Shown here piece by piece: positions 10,703 through 19,257 of a DNA stretch of 64,000 nucleotides. Made by a program: the position numbers and the translations under genes. The notes under the pieces are model-generated. The model worked only from the letters and a program-made list of their open reading frames with translations, was not told where the DNA came from and did no database searches. The DNA lies in assembly GCF_002272795.1 (NCBI RefSeq), contig NZ_MLAT01000003.1, forward strand, positions 94,202 through 158,201, in the 5' to 3' direction. The first letter of the stretch is position 1; each line of letters begins with the position of its first letter. The DNA is from Helicobacter sp. 13S00482-2 (lineage in GTDB: Bacteria; Campylobacterota; Campylobacteria; Campylobacterales; Helicobacteraceae).

Positions 10703-13309
10703 TTAGTCCTTATACTTGTCACTGATGAGTAAAAATTCATCTATATGCTCTAAAAACAAATCCACAAGTTCGGGTTGGAATTGTTTGCCTTTTAGATTTT
10801 TCATATGCTCCATCACTTCAGGAAGTGGCCAAGCTTTCTTATAACATCTATCATTTCCAATCGCATCAAAAACATCAGCAACTGCTGTGATTCTCCCAAA
10901 AAGAGGTATTTCATCACCCTTGAGATTACAAGGATAACCACCGCCTGACCACCATTCGTGGTGACTTTTTGCAATTTGTGCAGCAGTTTCTAGGATATTA
11001 CGATTAGAGCCCTTAAGCATCTCAAAACCTAATATGGTATGAGTTTTCATCACTTCAAATTCTTCTGGAGTAAGCTTACCAGGCTTATTTAAAACAGAAT
11101 CTGGGATACCTATCTTACCAATATCGTGCATTGGAGAAGCAATTTCTATTAAAGATTGTTCTTCTTTGGAACAACCATAAAGCTTTGCAAGAAGACTAGA
11201 ATATTTTGCTACCCTTTGAATATGATTGCCTGTTTCTCTACTTTTGCCTTCGCAAATGGTTCCCATTGCGATGATGACATCCTTTTGAACATTTTCAATT
11301 TCTTGTTGAGATTCAACAATTCTGGTAATATCAATTCCCACTGCCATGATTTCAATAGGTCTTCCTTCAAGATCATAGATATAAACCCCAACACTATTGA
11401 CATAAAAATGTGTTCCATCAGATCGATTGTGCCTGATGATACCTTTATAAATACCCTTTTCATTAAGAGCCTTACCAATTTTCATGAATTGCTCTTTTTG
11501 CTCATCATCTAAAAATTCATAAATATTTTTACCAATAACATCTTCCAACTTAAAGCCTGAAATACTTAAGAAAGTATCATTAGCATAAGTGAAGTTTCTG
11601 TTCAAATCCAACCTGAAAAGGCTCTGATTTTTATCAATTAGTTCTTCATATTGTTTTAATAGATGGCGTTTTTCATCATCTGAATACTGTAAAAATTTTA
11701 TATCTTTTTCAAGTCGTCTTTGATTGAGTTCTTCATCAGTCCTATCAATCTCTCCTACAATATATGAAGAAACTTCTCCAGTTCGATCAAAAACTGCCTT
11801 GATGATAGTATTAACATAATACAAACTACCATCTGACTTGATATGACTCATCTTGCCACTCCAGAAACCTTTTTTTCTAAGAGTAGGAACAATCTCATTG
11901 AGGACATAATCCTTCATCTCAGTAGTAAGCACATCAAGAACATTTCTTCCTACTATTTGCTCTTTTGTATAACCTGTAATATTACGCATCTTTTCATTTG
12001 TATAAGTGATATTGAGATCTTTGTCGATAACATTATGATGTATCGCCTCATCCACCATATCTCGATAACTTTTTAATGTCTTAGTTGTGGCTTCTAGTTC
12101 TTTGGAGGTAACTTGGAGTAAGTAGGTCATTGCATTTAAAATTCGTGAATCTTTATTTTGCTGAAACTCCAAAAAATTCTCTCTGGGTCTAAAATCAAAC
12201 TTATCTTCACTTAATAATATTCGTGTGTTTGTTAGATTTAATATAGCATTTCCCGAATCAAAATGATACGCCTCTCCATAAGTAAAAAAACCGCAAACAG
12301 CATCTGCATCAGCGGAAATTCCTAGTAGATCATTGATTCCATCTAAACCTAAAAATAATACCCTTCCAATACAGGAATAGAGGTAAATAGCTTGAGCTCT
12401 CCGAGGAGATTTCTCATTCTCAACAAAAAGATCTGTCTTCACATTCTCTAATAATCCAAAGGAAAAACTAACCATAGTTCCTTCAGCAATATCACCCAAG
12501 AATGCAATACCGCCATCATCAAGAACCTTATCTAAAACCCTACCAATTAGCTTTCCATCTTTGTTTTGAAATACAAAAGGAAAATTCCAACCATCTTGCT
12601 CAATTGTTTTAACAATATCATTTCCAAAATATCGCTTATAAATTTCTTTGATGGGTGTATGGTTGATCTCATAAATGATGTTTTTATGGGATTTGGTAAC
12701 TTGCAAAGTAAGCCCAATAGGACGCCAACCAAAGCTATAACTGTTTTGAACATTTAGCACTTCTGAATCAATCAGAGCACAGACAATCCCATTAAGATAA
12801 ATACCCTTTGTATCTCCAATAAGGGTTCTAACTCCTCTACTTCCACTACCTGTAGCCTTCCCCCCAGCAACAATAAGATTTGGAGCAAGATCATATAGCT
12901 GACTTAAAAACTCCTCTCCAGAAACACTAAAATATTCAATAAAAACTAGCAAAAGTTTCGTCTTAGAAGTTAAAGAAGAAACAACTTCTTCTGCCATTTT
13001 CTTTTCGGGTACATCGCTTGAAAAGTGCATTGTCCTTACACTTGAATGTAAAAAACAAGAAATCCCCATGATAATATCATCTTTAGATACCTTAGAATCT
13101 ATAATCTGATGAGAACTTGAAGCGATCAAAATTTCACAACCTGGAATCAATTCATTTAGCACATCAATCAAATATTCTGAAAGTTCTCGCCCTAAAGATC
13201 CAAAGATCTGCACAAAATACTTCTCATTGGTATCTAGACCTACTTGGTAAAGCCTCAAATCATTCTCTAGTTGTGTCCTGTCTTTAAAAGCAATATTAAC
13301 TAACCTCAA
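10703..13309 (-). CDS. FIST-PAS-PAS-HD-GYP signalling protein, probable cyclic-di-GMP phosphodiesterase
   Basis: An 868-residue soluble protein. Residues about 25-370 match the FIST N and C sensory domains (such as GCEILIASSSHQIID, FSFGLLENVKTDLF, LGLDGINDLLGI). Two PAS domains follow (about 405-525 and 555-680; ITYTNEKMRNITGYTKEQIVG and FTYANDTFLSISGFKLEDVIG). The C-terminal 180 residues form an HD-GYP domain with HDIGKIGIPD, KTHTILGFEML and HHEWWSGGGYP, so the catalytic motifs look intact. The family cleaves cyclic di-GMP. No GGDEF partner is visible in the window. The start is TTG at 13309 behind GGAG. The stop is three bases before modE. Confidence 0.88.
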   Translation of the reverse strand: MRLVNIAFKDRTQLENDLRLYQVGLDTNEKYFVQIFGSLGRELSEYLIDVLNELIPGCEILIASSSHQIIDSKVSKDDIIMGISCFLHSSVRTMHFSSDVPEKKMAEEVVSSLTSKTKLLLVFIEYFSVSGEEFLSQLYDLAPNLIVAGGKATGSGSRGVRTLIGDTKGIYLNGIVCALIDSEVLNVQNSYSFGWRPIGLTLQVTKSHKNIIYEINHTPIKEIYKRYFGNDIVKTIEQDGWNFPFVFQNKDGKLIGRVLDKVLDDGGIAFLGDIAEGTMVSFSFGLLENVKTDLFVENEKSPRRAQAIYLYSCIGRVLFLGLDGINDLLGISADADAVCGFFTYGEAYHFDSGNAILNLTNTRILLSEDKFDFRPRENFLEFQQNKDSRILNAMTYLLQVTSKELEATTKTLKSYRDMVDEAIHHNVIDKDLNITYTNEKMRNITGYTKEQIVGRNVLDVLTTEMKDYVLNEIVPTLRKKGFWSGKMSHIKSDGSLYYVNTIIKAVFDRTGEVSSYIVGEIDRTDEELNQRRLEKDIKFLQYSDDEKRHLLKQYEELIDKNQSLFRLDLNRNFTYANDTFLSISGFKLEDVIGKNIYEFLDDEQKEQFMKIGKALNEKGIYKGIIRHNRSDGTHFYVNSVGVYIYDLEGRPIEIMAVGIDITRIVESQQEIENVQKDVIIAMGTICEGKSRETGNHIQRVAKYSSLLAKLYGCSKEEQSLIEIASPMHDIGKIGIPDSVLNKPGKLTPEEFEVMKTHTILGFEMLKGSNRNILETAAQIAKSHHEWWSGGGYPCNLKGDEIPLFGRITAVADVFDAIGNDRCYKKAWPLPEVMEHMKNLKGKQFQPELVDLFLEHIDEFLLISDKYKD

Positions 13310-13393
13310 GACTTCTCCTTATCATTAAAGAAGAATTATTTTAAAATAATTCTTACTAACATTATAATTTTTACCTTCTAATACTAGATGCAA

Positions 13394-14632
13394 TTATAAC
13401 TTTTTATTTATTAAAGAAATGATATCAAAATTCAAACCAAATATATGATAATCATTTTCATAGCGATACTCAAGCTCATAATGATGCAAAGATAAAATCT
13501 CACTCACAATCGAAAGACCCAGCCCATGACCACTCACAGCACTATGTATTGAATCCCTACAAAAGGGCTCTAAATAATAACTGATACTATGCTCTAAAAT
13601 ATCACCTTTATTTTTGACAATAATTTTATTTTGGATGGATTGGATATGCACCCTTCCATCCCTGCTATATTTTAGGCCATTTTCTACAAGATTTTTTAAT
13701 GCAACCGATAAAAGACGCAAGTCGCCCAAAATACTAAAATTTTTTCCAAAATCCACAGAGATTCTATTTTCTTCATCAGAAAAACTTGATAATGCTTCAA
13801 ATATCAATGTTTCACTCAAAAATTCCTCATTTGTTATGACAATATTCCCACTATTAACTCGCTCAAATTCCAACATATTATCGGAAATCTTTTGCATATC
13901 GCCCACATAACGTTCAAGCTTTTTGAATTCTTGAGTTTTATTCTTATTTAATGCCAAAATAAGCTTCATCTTAGCAAGTGGGGTTTTGAGTTCATGTCCA
14001 ATGTTTCTCAAAATCAGTTCCCTGCTTTTTAACATCTTGAAAATCTTCTCGCCCATAAAATTGAAAGCACGAATCAAATCACCAATTTCATCTTTTCTAT
14101 TGGTTTGTAAATCCCTGTCATATTTTCCTTTTGCAAATTCCTTAATCGCATAACCAAGCTTATTTAAAGGATTGATTAATGTAAAAGATATGACATATAA
14201 AACACCCAAAATAAGCATAATAGGTAGAAAAAATACCTTCAACCTATTTTCTTCCCAAAAATCAGATTCAATATCCTTAGCCACAATAAAATTATCTCCA
14301 AAATAATTCACACTAAAACCTATTTTTGACTTGGTTCTGAAAATCTTCACTCCCAACATATCATCATTTTTTGATTCAATAATTTTATAGCTTTTAGGCA
14401 TGGCTATCAAACGAATGTATCCAAACTTCCTCATAGCAAGTCTGACAGCATTCAAATTTCCTGTGGTGTAGTTAGGCAAAATACTCTGAATAAAAAGCAT
14501 CGTCTCATTTTTTGCCCTCTCGTTTTGCTTCTCTGTAATGATTTTATCACTCTGATACCACAATGCAATAACAAACAAAAATGCCATTCCAAAAAAAAAG
14601 CTGAACTTTACCCTCAAGCTCGTTATAAACAA
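13394..14632 (-). CDS. Membrane sensor histidine kinase
   Basis: A 412-residue protein with two membrane helices (about 7-26 and 133-153) flanking a roughly 100-residue periplasmic sensor, then a HAMP linker, the dimerisation/phospho-acceptor motif (NIGHELKTPLAKMKL) and an ATPase domain with N box (LKNLVENGLKY) and G2 box (SGHGLGLSIV). It belongs to the CpxA/ArsS-like class partnered with OmpR-type regulators. The start is TTG at 14632, ten bases inside the regulator gene, so the pair is coupled. The presence of a Spy-like protein in the operon suggests envelope stress or metal as signal; that is inference. Confidence 0.88.
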   Translation of the reverse strand: MFITSLRVKFSFFFGMAFLFVIALWYQSDKIITEKQNERAKNETMLFIQSILPNYTTGNLNAVRLAMRKFGYIRLIAMPKSYKIIESKNDDMLGVKIFRTKSKIGFSVNYFGDNFIVAKDIESDFWEENRLKVFFLPIMLILGVLYVISFTLINPLNKLGYAIKEFAKGKYDRDLQTNRKDEIGDLIRAFNFMGEKIFKMLKSRELILRNIGHELKTPLAKMKLILALNKNKTQEFKKLERYVGDMQKISDNMLEFERVNSGNIVITNEEFLSETLIFEALSSFSDEENRISVDFGKNFSILGDLRLLSVALKNLVENGLKYSRDGRVHIQSIQNKIIVKNKGDILEHSISYYLEPFCRDSIHSAVSGHGLGLSIVSEILSLHHYELEYRYENDYHIFGLNFDIISLINKKL

Positions 14633-15291
14633 AACTTATATCCTATCCCCCAAACAGATTGAATGAATTTAGGCTCCTTAGCGTTATCGTTGAGTTTTAC
14701 TCTAAGATTTCTAACATGAGTGTCAATACTTCTTAATAAGCTGTCTTCATGAATAGCATTGATAGTATTGGCAATAGCTTCCCTTGAAATGGGATGAAGT
14801 CTATTTTCTATCAAAAAAACTAAAATATCAAACTCCGTATTAGTCAAATCAAGAACTTGATTATTTAATCTAGCTTCTCTTTTTTCAATACTAATAGATA
14901 GATTATCAAAAACCATTTCTTTAGGCTTGAATCTTCTTAGCATTGCATTGATTCTAGCAATCAACTCTGCAGGTTCATAAGGTTTTGCTAAATAATCATC
15001 TGCACCCTTCTCAAACCCCTGAATTTTATTATAAATATCCCCTCTTGCTGTGGAGATAATGATAGGAACTTGAGAGATTGAACGGATTTTTTTACATAAA
15101 TCAAATCCATCCATTTCTGGTAGCGTTAAATCCAAAATAACTAGATCAATGCCTCCTTGATTTTCTCTCATAAGCTCAAGTGCCTTACTTGGTAAATCCG
15201 TCGCTAAAACATTAAATCTAGCTTGCTCTAAATAAGTTTTTATCAAGCCTTGCATTTCTAAATCATCTTCTATTAGTAGCAATTTTCCCAT
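14623..15291 (-). CDS. OmpR-family response regulator
   Basis: A 222-residue regulator with an intact receiver domain (acidic pocket LIEDD, phospho-acceptor Asp in LVILDLTLPEMDGF, Thr in STARG, Lys in LAKPYEP) and a winged-helix DNA-binding domain (LTNTEFDILVFLIEN, SIDTHVRNLRVKL, VWGIGYKF). It starts with ATG behind AAGGAG. It follows the Spy-like gene by 12 bases and overlaps the kinase gene. It probably controls its own operon, but no operator was identified. Confidence 0.92.
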   Translation of the reverse strand: MGKLLLIEDDLEMQGLIKTYLEQARFNVLATDLPSKALELMRENQGGIDLVILDLTLPEMDGFDLCKKIRSISQVPIIISTARGDIYNKIQGFEKGADDYLAKPYEPAELIARINAMLRRFKPKEMVFDNLSISIEKREARLNNQVLDLTNTEFDILVFLIENRLHPISREAIANTINAIHEDSLLRSIDTHVRNLRVKLNDNAKEPKFIQSVWGIGYKFCL

Positions 15292-15303
15292 CTTTACTCC
15301 TTA

Positions 15304-15684
15304 CTATTGGTCATCTTCTCCAAATTCTTTGGATATTTTTTTTCGTTGCTCCTGATTCAAAATAGAATGAAGTTGTTTTAAAAACTCCGAATCTAGATCG
15401 ATTTTTCTATCATATATCTCTTTGAGTTTGATTTTTATTTCTTCAATATTGAAATCCTCTCCAGAAAAAAGCTTCATTATGAGTGAATCCGTCTGCCCAT
15501 TTAATTTCCACCAATCTTTAAGCTGATGATGATATTCCTTAAAGAGCATTTTCACAGCTTTATCCTGAGTATGGTTCAATTTGACATCCTTAAGATCTTT
15601 ATGAAGTTCATTGAGATCTCTCCAATTATCAGCTGCACAAAAAGCAAAAAAAAGCAAAAAAAAGCAAAAAAAAGATTTTTTCAT
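15304..15684 (-). CDS. Spy/CpxP-like periplasmic protein with a repeat-encoded signal peptide
   Basis: A 126-residue precursor. The signal peptide is unusually phenylalanine-rich (MKKSFFCFFLLFFAFCAA) because it is encoded by three copies of a 10-bp unit. The mature protein is helical and charged (HKDLKDVKLNHTQDKAVKML, LKEIYDRKIDLDSEFLKQLH, ILNQEQRKKI), like the Spy/CpxP/heavy-metal-resistance group of periplasmic chaperones and stress sensors. It is the first gene of the operon with the response regulator and kinase, the same pairing as cpxP with cpxAR. The homology is inferred from composition and context. Confidence 0.6.
   Translation of the reverse strand: MKKSFFCFFLLFFAFCAADNWRDLNELHKDLKDVKLNHTQDKAVKMLFKEYHHQLKDWWKLNGQTDSLIMKLFSGEDFNIEEIKIKLKEIYDRKIDLDSEFLKQLHSILNQEQRKKISKEFGEDDQ
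15641..15674. repeat. Tandem 10-bp repeat inside a signal-peptide coding region
   Basis: Three adjacent copies of AAAGCAAAAA at 15641-15670, followed by a partial fourth (AAAG). On the coding strand this reads as three runs of eight T separated by GC. The unit is not a multiple of three, so gain or loss of one copy would shift the frame of the Spy-like gene. The T runs themselves could also slip. Confidence 0.85.
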
Positions 15685-15781
15685 CTCACACCTTGAAAGA
15701 TTTTATAGAATTATAACCCTCAAGGTTGTAGTTTTTGTCAATTAATTCAAAAGTAAAATTTATCTACTTCCTAATCAAAAA

Positions 15782-16804
15782 TCAAGAATAAAGATATCTT
15801 CCACGTTCATACTGAATAGGCAATTCAATCTTTTGGTTCAACTCAAGAGCTGCTTGAATAGGCCAGTATGGGTTAATAAGCAACTCTCTAGCCAAAAATA
15901 CCGCATCTACCACATCAGATGCAATCAATTTATTTGCCATCATGGAATCTGTTATAAGCCCTCCACCTATACAAGGAATACAAAGTTTTTCTTTAAGAAT
16001 CCTTGCACATTCTATTTGGTATCCAGGATAAACTTTAATGTTAGTTGATATAACCCCTCCTGTGCTAACATTTAAGACATCAAAAAGATGTTTGATGGGC
16101 TCTAAAAGATGTATAACGTCCTTTATGTCATTTCCATCCTGATCATAATCTCTAGCTGAAACTCTAAGGGAGAGGAGAAAATCTTGTGGTAAAACAGATC
16201 TCAATGCCTCCAAAATTTCTCGCAGAAACCTTGATCTATCCTTTCCATATTCATCATTTCTGGTATTACAAAGAGGAGAAAGAAATTCGCTGATAAGATA
16301 ACCGTGTGCACCATGAACTTCAATACCATCAAAACCAGCCTTTAATGCACGAATTCCAGCTTCTTTAAAGCTTTTTATTATATTTTTAATGTCTTGCGTA
16401 TTCATCTCTTTGGGTATTTTGGAGTTTTCAGAAAAAGGAATACTTGAGGGTGCTAAAATTTCATCCACCGAACATTCGCATTTTCTACCTGAATGACCTA
16501 TCTGAATAATGACCTTTGTTCCATACTGATGACAAGCCTGTACAACTGACTTAAGACCCTCTATATGATCATCAGACCATATGCCTAAATCAGCATCAGA
16601 TATTCTGCCATCTTCACAAACCGCACTGCACTCTATGATAATAAGTCCTACTTGACCAATGGCTCTGCTCAGGTAATGGTGATAATGCCATTGAGTTATT
16701 TTTCCATCTGATTTGGCACTATACTGATCCATTGGAGCCATCACAACTCGATTTTTAATTTGAAGATTCTTGATTTTCCAAGCTGAAAAAAGCGTATTAT
16801 TCAT
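15782..16804 (-). CDS. Old-yellow-enzyme family NADH:flavin oxidoreductase (YqjM/NamA-like)
   Basis: A 340-residue FMN enzyme with a TIM-barrel fold. It shows the N-terminal LKNRVVMAPMDQYSA-type start (here LQIKNRVVMAPMDQYSAK), QIGHSGRK, the GFDGIEVHGAHGYLISEFL active-site segment with the histidines for substrate, and the FMN phosphate-binding end (CIPCIGGGLI and DAVFLARELLINPYWP). Such enzymes reduce the C=C bond of activated enones; the physiological substrate is unknown. A strong TAGGAG precedes the ATG, nine bases after a small upstream gene. Confidence 0.88.
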   Translation of the reverse strand: MNNTLFSAWKIKNLQIKNRVVMAPMDQYSAKSDGKITQWHYHHYLSRAIGQVGLIIIECSAVCEDGRISDADLGIWSDDHIEGLKSVVQACHQYGTKVIIQIGHSGRKCECSVDEILAPSSIPFSENSKIPKEMNTQDIKNIIKSFKEAGIRALKAGFDGIEVHGAHGYLISEFLSPLCNTRNDEYGKDRSRFLREILEALRSVLPQDFLLSLRVSARDYDQDGNDIKDVIHLLEPIKHLFDVLNVSTGGVISTNIKVYPGYQIECARILKEKLCIPCIGGGLITDSMMANKLIASDVVDAVFLARELLINPYWPIQAALELNQKIELPIQYERGRYLYS

Positions 16805-16813
16805 TTTATGCTC

Positions 16814-17014
16814 CTAATTTTTAATATAAAAACCCTTTTCATTATAGGCTATATCAAATTTTTCGCCGCTCCTTAAATCTATTAAATAACATTGCTCAAT
16901 TGTTTCAGCAATTGCTCGTTCTATGGGTATTTGTCTCAATCTTTGTTTCACTTCATCAATATTTTCACACAAAGCCGAAAATCCAAACATCATCAATTTG
17001 TATTCAAAATCCAT
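16814..17014 (-). CDS. Small hypothetical protein, 66 residues
   Basis: A short acidic protein (starts MDFEYKLMMFGFSALCENID, ends EKGFYIKN) without signal peptide or membrane segment. It lies nine bases upstream of the oxidoreductase gene on the same strand and shares the divergent promoter region with thrC. I do not recognise the family. A normal ATG start, complete reading frame and operon position support a real gene. Confidence 0.5.
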   Translation of the reverse strand: MDFEYKLMMFGFSALCENIDEVKQRLRQIPIERAIAETIEQCYLIDLRSGEKFDIAYNEKGFYIKN

Positions 17015-17067
17015 TTTTACCCCTATAAAAATCTATCAAAACCTACCACACTTTATCACAAAAATAT

Positions 17068-17073
17068 TATAAT
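17068..17073 (+). promoter_or_regulatory. -10 box of the thrC promoter
   Basis: A perfect TATAAT lies 35 bases upstream of the thrC ATG, preceded by an AT-rich stretch as usual for Helicobacter, where the -35 box is poorly conserved. AAGGA lies just ahead of the start codon. Confidence 0.55.
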
Positions 17074-17107
17074 CTCACAACCATAAAAATATGAAGAAAG
17101 GATTTTG

Positions 17108-18577
17108 ATGAATATTTTCACTAAAACTCGCTACAAAAATAAATCGGCTAAATCTCAAAAAATAAATTTTCAAGAAGCGGTTTTAAATCCAAGTGCTCCT
17201 TTTGGAGGACTCTATACGCTTGAAAATATTCCTTCAAAAAACTTTAAAGAATTCATTGATTTTGATTATGAAAAACTCACAAGAGAAATATTTTCAGGTT
17301 TAGGAATTTCTTTAGATAGTGATATTTTAAAACAGGCCTTGCAAAGCTATGAAAAATTTGATGATCCAAAAAACCCTGCCCCTTTAGTAAAAATCAAAAA
17401 AAATCTATATTCTCAAGAGCTTTATCACGGCCCTACCAGAGCATTCAAAGATATGGCACTTCAGCCATTTGGAACTATTTTATCCGCTCTTGCTGCTAAA
17501 GAAAACAAAAAATATCTGATACTCACTGCAACAAGCGGAGATACAGGTCCAGCGACATTAAAAAGCTTAGCCAATACAGATAATATCTCAGTGATTTGTT
17601 TATATCCAAAAGGTGGTACAAGCGATGTTCAAGAACTCCAAATGCTAACTCAAGAGGGAAAAAATCTAAAAGTATTTGGAATCAATGGGAATTTTGATGA
17701 TGCTCAAAGCACATTAAAATCTTTACTAGGAGATGAAGATTTTAAGGCAGAATTACAGAAAAAAGACATTTACTTATCAGCTGCGAATTCTGTAAATTTT
17801 GGACGAATCGCTTTTCAGATTATCTACCACATATGGGGTTATCTGAATCTAGTAAAAAACAATCACATTAAATTTGGAGAGGAATTTTATATCGTTGTTC
17901 CAAGTGGGAATTTTGGAAATGCACTCGGAGCATTCTATGCAAAAAAAATGGGGTTGCCTGTTAAAAAAATTATTATTTCATCAAATCCAAACAATATACT
18001 CACAGAATTTATTCAAACAGGTATTTACAACATTAAAGATAAAACGCTTATAAAAAGCTATTCTCCTGCGATGGATATCCTTAAAAGTTCAAATATAGAG
18101 AGAATCTTATTCGCACTTTTTGGAGGAGAACGCACATATGAATTAATGGAGAATCTACAAAAAAATCTACATTATGAAATTTCTTCAAGTGAATTAGAAA
18201 GTCTGCAAAATTATTTTTCAGCAGTATCTTGCACTGATAGAGAATGCTTGGAATATATTAAAAAATCCTTTAATATGGGATATTTACTAGACCCTCATAC
18301 AGCAACAACCCTAAAAGGAGTAGATAAATTTTGTAAAGATGTTCCTACCATCATATGTTCTACTGCTGAATGGACAAAATTTGCCCCAAGCGTAGTGGAA
18401 GCAATTTTTGATAAAAAATTAAATGACAAAGAAGCTATCGCATTTATGTGCGAAAAAAATCATATGCCAACTCCAGATTTTATAAAAAATCTATTTTGCA
18501 AACCAATGATTCATTCAAAAGTATTGGAAAAAGAAAATATCAAATCTGAAATTTTAAAATGGCTTGATTTTAAATAA
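17108..18577 (+). CDS. thrC: Threonine synthase
   Basis: A 489-residue PLP enzyme that converts O-phosphohomoserine to threonine in the cytoplasm. It shows the PLP-lysine segment (HGPTRAFKDMALQPFG), the phosphate-binding and catalytic loop (TATSGDTGPATLKSL), YPKGGTSDVQELQM, and ANSVNFGRIAFQI. The length fits the long thrC type. The ATG at 17108 is preferred to the TTG at 17105 because AAGGA lies at the right distance. It stands alone, divergent from the oxidoreductase unit. Confidence 0.95.
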   Translation: MNIFTKTRYKNKSAKSQKINFQEAVLNPSAPFGGLYTLENIPSKNFKEFIDFDYEKLTREIFSGLGISLDSDILKQALQSYEKFDDPKNPAPLVKIKKNLYSQELYHGPTRAFKDMALQPFGTILSALAAKENKKYLILTATSGDTGPATLKSLANTDNISVICLYPKGGTSDVQELQMLTQEGKNLKVFGINGNFDDAQSTLKSLLGDEDFKAELQKKDIYLSAANSVNFGRIAFQIIYHIWGYLNLVKNNHIKFGEEFYIVVPSGNFGNALGAFYAKKMGLPVKKIIISSNPNNILTEFIQTGIYNIKDKTLIKSYSPAMDILKSSNIERILFALFGGERTYELMENLQKNLHYEISSSELESLQNYFSAVSCTDRECLEYIKKSFNMGYLLDPHTATTLKGVDKFCKDVPTIICSTAEWTKFAPSVVEAIFDKKLNDKEAIAFMCEKNHMPTPDFIKNLFCKPMIHSKVLEKENIKSEILKWLDFK

Positions 18578-18620
18578 AATCCAAACATTTAGCTTGACTT
18601 AAGTTCCAATAGGGGCTTTT

Positions 18621-18932
18621 ATGTCTAGTAAATGTTTTAAACTTGAGCAATTTGAGCTTGAGCAATTTTACCATTCTAAAATCAGAACTTTCTTTAAATC
18701 CTATAAGAATAGCAAGATCTTTTTATTTTATGCAGAACTTCGAGATATCCTATGGAAACTTCAATGTAAAGATGGATTACTTCAAATCAATCAAAGAAAT
18801 ACAACTTATGAATTTGATGTAACTAGTAAAACAATCAAAAATTGGCTTAGCGAACTTCAAAAATTAGGATTTTTAGAATTCAAATACAAAAAATTTGATC
18901 TATGTATGTTATATACAAATGAAGAATTATGA
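18621..18932 (+). CDS. Hypothetical protein with winged-helix-like C-terminus
   Basis: A 103-residue basic, lysine- and phenylalanine-rich protein. A segment near residues 60-95 (TYEFDVTSKTIKNWLSELQK, then LGFLEFKYKKFDL) looks like the recognition helix and wing of a winged-helix domain, as in small replication initiators or regulators. AGGGG precedes the ATG. It follows thrC but has no evident link with it. A short ORF overlaps its end in another frame. Function unknown; possibly a mobile-element remnant. Confidence 0.4.
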   Translation: MSSKCFKLEQFELEQFYHSKIRTFFKSYKNSKIFLFYAELRDILWKLQCKDGLLQINQRNTTYEFDVTSKTIKNWLSELQKLGFLEFKYKKFDLCMLYTNEEL

Positions 18933-19056
18933 AGATCTTGAAATTTTAAATCCTCCTACTCAAAAAGAATCTGGTGAAGTAATCTTGCCTCAAAGATTTT
19001 ACAAAGACGTTCAAATCATCATTCAAAATGCTATTAAAGAATTTAGAAAAAACTAA
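18919..19056 (+). CDS. Short hypothetical ORF overlapping the preceding gene
   Basis: A 45-residue frame starts at an ATG 14 bases before the end of the 103-residue gene and reads MKNYEDLEILNPPTQKESG through to EFRKN. The codon pattern looks protein-like and the overlap suggests translational coupling, but no Shine-Dalgarno sequence is obvious. It may be a second gene of a small accessory module, or the frameshifted tail of the first. Confidence 0.35.
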   Translation: MKNYEDLEILNPPTQKESGEVILPQRFYKDVQIIIQNAIKEFRKN

Positions 19057-19181
19057 ATCCTCATAACAGTCCATAAATTTTAGTATGAAGTGCCTTAGTC
19101 TAAGCATCTGTAGAGAACCTAACAACGAAAATATAAATCTAGAGATGTTTTGAGAAAGCATTGAAAGACAAACATGAATCA

Positions 19182-19223
19182 ATTGTATCCTCCCTCTCCA
19201 AAAAGAAGGGGATAAGATACAAT
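19182..19223. repeat. Stem-loop downstream of petC
   Basis: ATTGTATC at 19182-19189 pairs exactly with GATACAAT at 19216-19223, and further pairing is possible between a CCCT and a GGGG run inside. It lies 35 bases beyond the petC stop. No T tract follows in the petC direction, so it may stabilise the petABC transcript rather than terminate it. Confidence 0.45.
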
Positions 19224-19257
19224 CATAAAAAAAACCTTCGGAGTATGTTATATTTTT

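Noticed and set aside
18946..19182. A 78-codon minus-strand ORF antisense to the 45-residue ORF
   Set aside because: It runs through a coding overlap and a hairpin region, has no ribosome binding site, and its composition is not protein-like throughout.
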